Source: CAZMOK01 sp964567785 (GTDB lineage: Bacteria; Bacteroidota; Bacteroidia; Bacteroidales; JAGOPY01). Taken from it: a stretch of DNA of 12,038 nucleotides. Positions 7,771 to 12,038 of the stretch are shown here, one piece after another. Both the position numbers and the translations under genes were made by a program. Positions within the stretch are counted from its first letter, which is position 1; each line of letters starts with the position of its first letter. The notes beneath the pieces are model-generated. The model was not told the DNA's origin. It was given only the letters and a program-made list of their open reading frames with translations, and made no database searches. The DNA is taken from assembly GCA_964567785.1 (NCBI GenBank), contig CAZMOK010000076.1, positions 1-12,038 on the forward strand, in the 5' to 3' direction.

Positions 7771-8646
7771 ATGAGAAAAACAATAATTACGATCACCATC
7801 TCCCTCGGGGCCATCCTTATGCTGATCCTTATCTTTGTACCGTTTGGCTTCCAGGGGATACAAAACGAAACTGGCGACATGACCGGTCATGAAATTGAGA
7901 TCGTTGCCCACAGGGGGGCATCTGGTGTTGCGCCTGAAAATACCCTGCCGGCAATCGACCTGGCACTGGAGGCCGGGGCCCATTACATTGAGATCGATGT
8001 GCACCTCACCAAAGACAACCGTGTTGTGGTGATCCATGATAATACCGTTGACCGCACCACGGATGAAAAGGGGAAGATCCCGGAAATGACTTATGAAGAG
8101 ATCAGTGAACTGGAAGCCGGGAGCTGGTTTGATGAAAGGTTCAGGGGCGCTAAAATACCACTGCTCGAAGAAGTAATGGAACGGGTTGCCGGCAGATCGA
8201 AACTGCTGATCGAGATCAAGAAAAAGAGAAACCGGTACGAAGGGATCGAGAAAGAGGTCATAGGCCTGATCAGGAAGTACGATGCTGAGGAATGGTGCGA
8301 GGTGCAGTCGTTCAACGACAGGGTGCTTGAAATTATGCACGCTGAAGCTCCGGATATCAGGTTACACAAGCTGCTCGTTTTCAAATACCGCTTCCTGCCC
8401 TGGGTCTTTGACGGGGGCATGACCCGGTTCAGCCTGGAGAAGTATTCCTACATCTATTCCTTCAACATGCACAACCAGTCGTTCAACAAGGCATTCGCAC
8501 GCATGCTCCATGAGAACGGCAAAAAGGTTTTCCTCTGGGGTTTTTGCGATAAGGACCCCTGCATGACGCTGAAGTCAGGGCTTTGGGATGGGATCATCAC
8601 CGATTACCCTGCCGAATACATTGAGATTCTATTGAACAGAAAGTAA
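7771..8646 (+). CDS. Membrane-anchored glycerophosphodiester phosphodiesterase (GDPD family)
   Basis: The 291-residue product should hydrolyse glycerophosphodiesters (for example glycerophosphocholine) to glycerol-3-phosphate and an alcohol. The GDPD TIM-barrel motifs are in order: AHRGASGVAPENT (46-58, catalytic H47 and R48, metal ligand E56), YIEIDVHLTKD (72-82, E74 and D76), VVIHD (86-90, catalytic H89), DRTT (94-97), LIEIK (146-150, E148) and a C-terminal GIITDYP (274-280). Residues 4-24 form one hydrophobic helix after MRK, so the enzyme is probably anchored in the inner membrane with the catalytic domain outside the cytoplasm; no lipobox cysteine is present. Length is normal for the family. 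The start lies 2 bases after the STAND stop, so the two are probably co-transcribed and perhaps translationally coupled. It may be an ordinary lipid-turnover enzyme rather than a functional partner of the STAND protein. Confidence 0.9.
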   Translation: MRKTIITITISLGAILMLILIFVPFGFQGIQNETGDMTGHEIEIVAHRGASGVAPENTLPAIDLALEAGAHYIEIDVHLTKDNRVVVIHDNTVDRTTDEKGKIPEMTYEEISELEAGSWFDERFRGAKIPLLEEVMERVAGRSKLLIEIKKKRNRYEGIEKEVIGLIRKYDAEEWCEVQSFNDRVLEIMHAEAPDIRLHKLLVFKYRFLPWVFDGGMTRFSLEKYSYIYSFNMHNQSFNKAFARMLHENGKKVFLWGFCDKDPCMTLKSGLWDGIITDYPAEYIEILLNRK

Positions 8647-8737
8647 TCCCAAAGCAAGTTGTATAAACAAAGTATCTGAATTTGGATTATACTGATAAGA
8701 ACAAATTAGTTTAGGACTCATTAGATTAGGTCAAGGC

Positions 8738-9370
8738 TTACCATGTTCCAGGTTTATTGAGAGTGGTTCCATCCTGAAAAATGAATGGATTGTTAAGTTG
8801 ATGGTTAATATATTTTGAGATTTTAATTTTAAAATGTCCGTCTGCGTAGTGAATCAACTCACTATTCTTCCTTTTATATGGAAACAATATAAAAATTTTA
8901 ATGCGTGGAAATTTACTCTTTATTGTTCTTAAGCCCGGTATGATATCAGTATCCCCTGTTATTATTACATATGCATCATCACTATCATCTACAACTAATT
9001 CCCAAAGTTTGTTTATGATAGCTATATCTGTTTCTTTCTCCTCGTATTTTACAAAGTTTCTTTTGCAATTATTGCAATAAACGGATTTTCTTTTGAATTT
9101 TCCGTATTCAATATTTATCCCCAATGATTTTAAAACTTTGATATAATTTCTATGTCGTAAAATTGTATCAGGATTACTCATTTGCAGATGTAATCTTAGT
9201 GCAGTAAAGTAATAAATAGAAGCCAATCTTGCCTTCGTAGAGATATTAGGCAAATAAGAGCTAAACAATGAATGTAAATTTAGCCATTTGGTTTTGTATC
9301 CGTGTTCATTTTCGATATCCAACACAGAATGATACAGATTAAAACCATCAACAAGAAAAGTCGTATTCAT
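8738..9370 (-). CDS. NYN-domain (PIN-like, LabA-type) putative ribonuclease
   Basis: The 210-residue protein opens with FLVDGFNLYHS (5-15), the first NYN motif with acidic D8. It continues with EKETDIAIINKLWEL (111-125, D115) and AYVIITGDTDIIPGL (133-147, D140 and D142). These acidic residues form the metal site of NYN/PIN-like nucleases, which usually cut RNA. CNNC (99-102) could be half of a zinc site, but no second Cys pair is present. I chose ATG 9370 because the family motif begins five residues later. The frame is open further upstream to 9487, but that stretch is occupied by a promoter and hairpins and gives an unconvincing peptide. The gene is strongly AT-rich: bases 9001-9060 have 19 G+C of 60, against 33 of 60 at 6661-6720 in the STAND gene, which suggests a different origin. 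It is convergent with the GDPD gene, 91 bases apart, with no clear terminator between. Confidence 0.85.
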   Translation of the reverse strand: MNTTFLVDGFNLYHSVLDIENEHGYKTKWLNLHSLFSSYLPNISTKARLASIYYFTALRLHLQMSNPDTILRHRNYIKVLKSLGINIEYGKFKRKSVYCNNCKRNFVKYEEKETDIAIINKLWELVVDDSDDAYVIITGDTDIIPGLRTIKSKFPRIKIFILFPYKRKNSELIHYADGHFKIKISKYINHQLNNPFIFQDGTTLNKPGTW

Positions 9371-9376
9371 ATAATT

Positions 9377-9404
9377 AAAAAACCCTTGGAACGTATCCCA
9401 AGGG
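9377..9404 (-). terminator. Terminator-like hairpin in the leader of the NYN gene
   Basis: Read on the - strand, CCCTTGG (9404-9398) pairs with CCAAGGG (9389-9383) around an 8-base loop and is followed at once by six T (9382-9377). The start codon lies only 6 bases beyond the T-run. This is the shape of an intrinsic terminator placed inside the leader, so it could attenuate the gene or hide its start site. Confidence 0.55.
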
Positions 9405-9407
9405 GGG

Positions 9408-9432
9408 CTTGTGGAAAAAATTTTCTCACAAG
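9408..9432 (-). repeat. Second leader hairpin CTTGTG / CACAAG
   Basis: CTTGTG (9432-9427 on the - strand) pairs with CACAAG (9413-9408); an AAAA/TTTT pairing can extend the stem inward past a mismatch. It lies between the predicted transcription start and the terminator-like hairpin, so the transcript leader would carry two consecutive stem-loops. Confidence 0.5.
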
Positions 9433-9445
9433 TGGAGTTGTGTTG

Positions 9446-9476
9446 CAAATATATAGCCATTAAATATAATTTGCAA
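9446..9476 (-). promoter_or_regulatory. Bacteroidota-type promoter for the NYN gene
   Basis: On the - strand TTG (9476-9474) is followed after 20 bases by TATATTTG (9453-9446), an exact fit to TAnnTTTG with a spacing normal for Bacteroidota. Transcription would start near 9440, leaving a leader of about 70 bases that holds both hairpins. It lies downstream of the stop of the 193-residue gene, so the nuclease gene can be expressed on its own. Confidence 0.65.
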
Positions 9477-9511
9477 GAAAATATCATAAAATATTAGAAG
9501 GATAGAAATAA

Positions 9512-9522
9512 GGGGAAAACCC
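9512..9522 (-). terminator. Weak possible terminator after the 193-residue gene
   Basis: GGG-TTTTC-CCC on the - strand forms a very short stem a few bases beyond the TGA at 9527, followed by TTATTTC. The stem is only three to four pairs, so termination here is doubtful. Confidence 0.2.
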
Positions 9523-9526
9523 GGAA

Positions 9527-10108
9527 TCAATTCTTTATGATTGCATAGGCCTCCCAAAACTTCGAATTTTTAGCGTATTCCGATTCCGTTTGATGCTCCC
9601 TGTCAGGAAACGGTGGTGCATAAGTTCCCGGGAAGACAGTGGCGATATATTCCTCCGGACCGGTTATCCAGACCAGGTGCATTTCCCATGTGGGCACAGG
9701 GGGGATCCCCGGGATTACCTTTATTGTATGCTCCCCTCTCTTCTCCTCGCGGAGCAACTCCTTATCCTCTCCCGAAAAATCATCCAGGGAAACAAGATAA
9801 CACAGCCCGATCCCTTCCGGGTACGAGTTTTTGTCAAAGCGAAAAGAGTATACCTCCCTTCCGGGATGCAGCAAAATCTCACATTTATCCCTTTCGATCA
9901 GCGCACTTATTTTATTCCACAGGATAAGCGGGTTTGGAGCAAACGAATAAAGGAACCTGGAGCCCTGTATTTCCAGTTGCTCCCTGACCTCTTCCCGGCT
10001 GTATCCCGATACCTTCAGGAAATTTTCGAGATAGTCGCCGTCAACCCTGTTGAAGTGCCTCAGCAGGTGGAACTGCAGTTCATTTGTCAGAGCCGGCGCT
10101 TTCTCCAT
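9527..10108 (-). CDS. Conserved-looking unknown protein, 193 residues
   Basis: I do not recognise this family with confidence. The N-terminal third (about 8-55) is predicted helical and resembles a small helix-turn-helix-like or capping segment. The middle is beta-rich, with EILLHPGREVYSFRF (77-91). The C-terminal third looks most conserved: WEMHLVWITGPEEYIATVFP (141-160), then GTYAPPFPD (161-169) and SKFWEAYAII (182-191). The mixture of P, G, W and H residues suggests an enzyme or toxin-like fold, but I cannot assign catalysis. No signal or membrane segment is seen. Its ATG lies 22 bases inside the end of the 445-residue gene, in another frame, which strongly suggests one transcript and coupled translation. 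The opposite strand is also open here, but that peptide lacks any recognisable pattern. Confidence 0.7.
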   Translation of the reverse strand: MEKAPALTNELQFHLLRHFNRVDGDYLENFLKVSGYSREEVREQLEIQGSRFLYSFAPNPLILWNKISALIERDKCEILLHPGREVYSFRFDKNSYPEGIGLCYLVSLDDFSGEDKELLREEKRGEHTIKVIPGIPPVPTWEMHLVWITGPEEYIATVFPGTYAPPFPDREHQTESEYAKNSKFWEAYAIIKN

Positions 10109-11424
10109 TTACGGAAGTTTTTCCAGTAATTTTTCAAAAGGAATACCAGCAGCAATACGGTTACACCCACAGTCAGTGATACGCTGATGGTCACGTACGA
10201 TTTTTCGGAATTGAACAATATCTTGTTGAACCACTCCGACAGGTCCCAGATGATGGAGAAGACCGTGAGCAGCGCGATGATGGTCAGTACATTGTTGATG
10301 CTTTTGTCGCGGCGGCTTTTCTCCACGTTGTTGGCTCGCTCGATGCTTGTCTGCAATTGTGAAAGCTCATCCTCTATATCGAGGCCGTACCGTATTTTGT
10401 TGTAGATGATCTGGGGCAGGAAGTTGAAGGTTATCTGCTTCAGGTTGAAGTACTTGTCGAATTCATAGAACTCGTCCTCGAGCTTTTGCTTGTTGGTGTC
10501 TTCCAGGTAGAACTTTTTATTTATGCGGAAGAGGTAATGCTTTATGTAGATCGAGTGCAGGAAGATAAGGTTGAAATAGGCGTTTTCCCAGATGAAATTG
10601 TTCAGCACCCCTTTCCTGAAAAGCCCGGTGAAGGAATCGAAGAGGCATATACCCTTCCAGTTGTCGAATACGCTTATGGCATTGTGCTCCCAAAGGTCAT
10701 CGAGATATTCCCCTGTTGGCTGGAACCAGGGTACATCGCCTGACCCTGAGCCCACAGGTGAACTGGTGGCAAGGTCATACAGGAGGTGTTTTTCTTCCTC
10801 GGGGCTGAGGTCCTGGTCAAGTTCCACCAGCGTGAACGATTTGAGCTTGTTGCCGAATATCAGCAGGCTGTCGTGCGTTCCCGTTTTCAGTATGTTTAGG
10901 CTCTCCTTTATAAAACCAAACTCATTGAGGGCATTGTTCCGGATATACCCGTTCAGTAAAGTGATATCGTCGTAAGTTTCGCCTGAATAATCACATTTGA
11001 AGCAGTAGAACGCAATATTTCCCGGGAAAAGGAAGAGGTCAACGTATTCGATCCTGACCTTTTTATTGATTGTCCCTGATCTCCTTTGGATGGATATGTC
11101 GAAATCCTTGTTGAGCTCTTTCGACAGCCTTAGGGTATGCGCTGCAAAGCCCTCGTTATAGTACTTCTTTTCAGTTTTGGAGTATTCGGGAAAGATGGAG
11201 CTGATAAAGCTTTCGTAGTAATAATCGTTGAAGAGCCTGAGCATTTCCTGCTCGGAGAGGCCATCGGGGTTGACATGGAACTGCCATTCCCTGAAGCCTG
11301 ACGTGTTTCCTTCCCTGAGTTTTTTCAGGCTTTTTTCGTCGTACTCGCAAACGCCGCAGAAAATGGTAAGGGCTTTGGCGCATTGCTGGTTACTGAGTGG
11401 TTGGGACTCTTTTTCTATATTCAT
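10087..11424 (-). CDS. Unknown protein with large soluble domain and two C-terminal membrane helices (CorA-like layout)
   Basis: The 445-residue protein has no N-terminal signal. Residues 1-300 are a mixed soluble domain with an FYCFKCDYSG segment (139-148, Cys pair C141 and C144). A long, charged helical stretch (about 300-375) leads into TM1 (about 376-393) and TM2 (about 410-430), and the tail is very basic (WRKRRL). A cytoplasmic domain, long helix, two C-terminal membrane helices and short loop is the layout of CorA-type channels, but the GMN selectivity motif is absent from the loop at 394-409. So magnesium transport is not supported. Proteins with this layout can act as membrane effectors; that is inference. 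The ATG follows AGGAAA, a rare Shine-Dalgarno-like sequence in this window. The gene lies 69 bases after the 102-residue gene and overlaps the 193-residue gene. Confidence 0.75.
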   Translation of the reverse strand: MNIEKESQPLSNQQCAKALTIFCGVCEYDEKSLKKLREGNTSGFREWQFHVNPDGLSEQEMLRLFNDYYYESFISSIFPEYSKTEKKYYNEGFAAHTLRLSKELNKDFDISIQRRSGTINKKVRIEYVDLFLFPGNIAFYCFKCDYSGETYDDITLLNGYIRNNALNEFGFIKESLNILKTGTHDSLLIFGNKLKSFTLVELDQDLSPEEEKHLLYDLATSSPVGSGSGDVPWFQPTGEYLDDLWEHNAISVFDNWKGICLFDSFTGLFRKGVLNNFIWENAYFNLIFLHSIYIKHYLFRINKKFYLEDTNKQKLEDEFYEFDKYFNLKQITFNFLPQIIYNKIRYGLDIEDELSQLQTSIERANNVEKSRRDKSINNVLTIIALLTVFSIIWDLSEWFNKILFNSEKSYVTISVSLTVGVTVLLLVFLLKNYWKNFRKWRKRRL

Positions 11425-11493
11425 TTTCCTGGCTGGTAATTATGGTTTAATGAAGAAAACTGAAAGATAGCCAATTTTTCCCGAAGTACCTGG

Positions 11494-11802
11494 TCAGAGG
11501 TCCAGTTGCTCTTCCAGTTCTTTGATGCACCCGGGGCTGACATAGAGGCTCTGGTAGTACAGGCCGCCTTCCCTGTTGATGTAAGTCTGCAAATAGACCA
11601 GCCGGCAACCGTTCTTTACCAGTTCGTGGAATTCATGCTCTTCCTGGTTTTCGTTGAAATATTCGCTGTCGGTCAGGTCAAACCCTTTTGCGATCAGGTC
11701 GCTGGGGAGGAGGAGAAAGCCACACTTCTCGAGCCCTTCAACCTTTTTATCACGTAATTTTTTGTATTTCTTGAATCCTTCCGAAAATTCACCGTAAGCC
11801 AT
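11494..11802 (-). CDS. Small unknown protein, 102 residues
   Basis: This is a charged, soluble small protein. It starts with a lysine-rich helix (FKKYKKLRDKK, 10-20), then GFLLLPSDLIAKGFDL (28-43), an acidic stretch with NENQEEHEFHELVK (50-63), and a beta-like pair of segments, CRLVYLQTYINREGGLYYQS (66-85) and YVSPGCIKELEEQLDL to the end. I know no family for it. It is the first gene of the - strand group and the 445-residue membrane protein follows 69 bases later, so it may be a regulator or partner of that protein. Base composition and codon use match the neighbours, which supports real coding. No signal peptide or membrane segment is visible. Confidence 0.6.
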   Translation of the reverse strand: MAYGEFSEGFKKYKKLRDKKVEGLEKCGFLLLPSDLIAKGFDLTDSEYFNENQEEHEFHELVKNGCRLVYLQTYINREGGLYYQSLYVSPGCIKELEEQLDL

Positions 11803-11823
11803 GATCGAGTTTTTTAGAGGGGG

Positions 11824-11831
11824 TAAAGGTA
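11824..11831 (-). promoter_or_regulatory. Near-match -7 box for the 102/445/193-residue operon
   Basis: On the - strand this reads TACCTTTA, one mismatch from TAnnTTTG, and lies 21 bases before the ATG at 11802. No TTG is found at the expected -33 position. The heptamer array begins a few bases upstream and would overlap the promoter. Confidence 0.25.
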
Positions 11832-11836
11832 GTGAA

Positions 11837-11893
11837 TGAGTTTTGAGTTCTGACCACCTTCGCTAAAGCTACGGTGGTTAAAAGTTCTGAGTT
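11837..11893. repeat. Split CTGAGTT heptamer array (reverse complement of the 525-559 array)
   Basis: TGAGTTT and TGAGTTC (11837-11850) are followed by TGA, then a 24-base hairpin and a few bases, then AGTTCTGAGTT (11883-11893). These are AACTCAG units in the opposite orientation to the left-hand array, apparently interrupted by the hairpin. Confidence 0.6.
11854..11877. repeat. Near-palindrome CCACC...GGTGG containing TTCGCTAAAGCTAC
   Basis: CCACC (11854-11858) pairs with GGTGG (11873-11877), and the interior AGCT/TTAGCGA-like sequence pairs in part. On the - strand it reads CGTAGCTTTAGCGAAGG inside the flanks, a short intergenic palindrome that I remember as recurrent in bacterial genomes. 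With no T-run it is more like a dispersed repeat than a terminator. Confidence 0.5.
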
Positions 11894-11986
11894 TTTTTTA
11901 AGGATTTAGTAGAAGGAAATATTCTGTTACTTTTTAGATGTTCATCATGCGGATCCATCTCTGTGTGATTACTAGCCAAAAATCAC

Positions 11987-11994
11987 TAATTTTG
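11987..11994 (+). promoter_or_regulatory. Promoter -7 box for a + strand gene leaving the window
   Basis: TAATTTTG is an exact TAnnTTTG match, with TGTG (a one-mismatch TTTG) 19 bases upstream. Transcription would start near 12000, giving a leader of about 17 bases before the ATG at 12017. Confidence 0.5.
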
Positions 11995-12016
11995 AATCGA
12001 TTTAAATTGAAGATTG

Positions 12017-12038
12017 ATGGAAAATGTATTAATAACCG
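12017..12038 (+). CDS. Start of a gene cut by the window edge, perhaps NAD-dependent epimerase/dehydratase
   Basis: Only MENVLIT plus one base (G) is visible. This start is typical of Bacteroidota short-chain or extended SDR proteins, where MxNVLITG leads into the Rossmann glycine motif, and the last base fits a Gly codon. Seven residues are too few to be sure, but the well-placed promoter supports a real gene start. Confidence 0.35.

Noticed and set aside
8647..8737. Terminator between the convergent GDPD and NYN genes
   Set aside because: I found no GC-rich stem or T-run in this AT-rich 91-base gap; termination may be by another route or read-through may occur.
9371..9487. 39-residue N-terminal extension of the NYN protein
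   Set aside because: The stretch overlaps a consensus promoter and two hairpins, its peptide has no family resemblance, and the NYN motif starts right after the ATG at 9370.
9590..10129. 179-residue open frame on the + strand opposite the 193-residue gene
   Set aside because: The - strand reading has a more protein-like sequence, overlaps the upstream gene as operon genes do, and fits the direction of its neighbours.
10087..11424. Calling the 445-residue protein a CorA magnesium transporter
   Set aside because: Only the helix layout matches. The GMN motif required between the two membrane helices is absent.

Overview
The window looks like a chromosomal segment from a member of the Bacteroidota. 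The reasons are several good matches to the Bacteroidota promoter consensus (TAnnTTTG at -7, in the clearest case with TTG 20 bases upstream), start codons without Shine-Dalgarno sequences, and long intergenic stretches of degenerate short-period repeats. There is no tRNA, rRNA, CRISPR array or insertion sequence that I can see. Most genes have roughly balanced base composition; one gene (8738-9370) is clearly AT-rich.

Layout, left to right. Bases 1-164 hold the end of an unrecognised + strand gene. Bases 165-654 hold no gene but a mosaic of tandem arrays with periods of 7, 8 and 9 bases. Bases 655-3366 (- strand) encode a 903-residue double AAA+ ATPase of the CbxX/CfxQ type with a duplicated N-terminal domain. 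A 180-base divergent region with two inverted repeats separates it from a 1406-residue + strand STAND NTPase (3548-7768). That protein has an N-terminal HEPN-like domain, a NACHT-like P-loop core with winged helix, and a long HEAT-like C-terminus. A membrane-anchored glycerophosphodiester phosphodiesterase follows 2 bases later (7771-8646), probably in the same transcript.

The right part is all on the - strand and is best read from 11802 downward: a 102-residue unknown protein, a 445-residue protein with two C-terminal membrane helices, and an overlapping 193-residue unknown protein, probably one operon. Below it is an AT-rich NYN-domain (PIN-like) nuclease gene with its own promoter and a structured leader that ends in a terminator-like hairpin just before the start codon. 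At the far right a strong promoter precedes a start codon for a gene that leaves the window.

The best candidate for an undescribed system is the divergent pair 655-3366 / 3548-8646: HEPN-STAND NTPase, GDPD and tandem CbxX ATPase. The STAND architecture (effector-like N-terminus, NTPase switch, long repeat sensor) is what bacterial anti-phage STAND proteins such as Avs have, but a defence role is inference. A second candidate is the three-gene membrane-protein cassette at 9527-11802, with the nuclease gene next to it.
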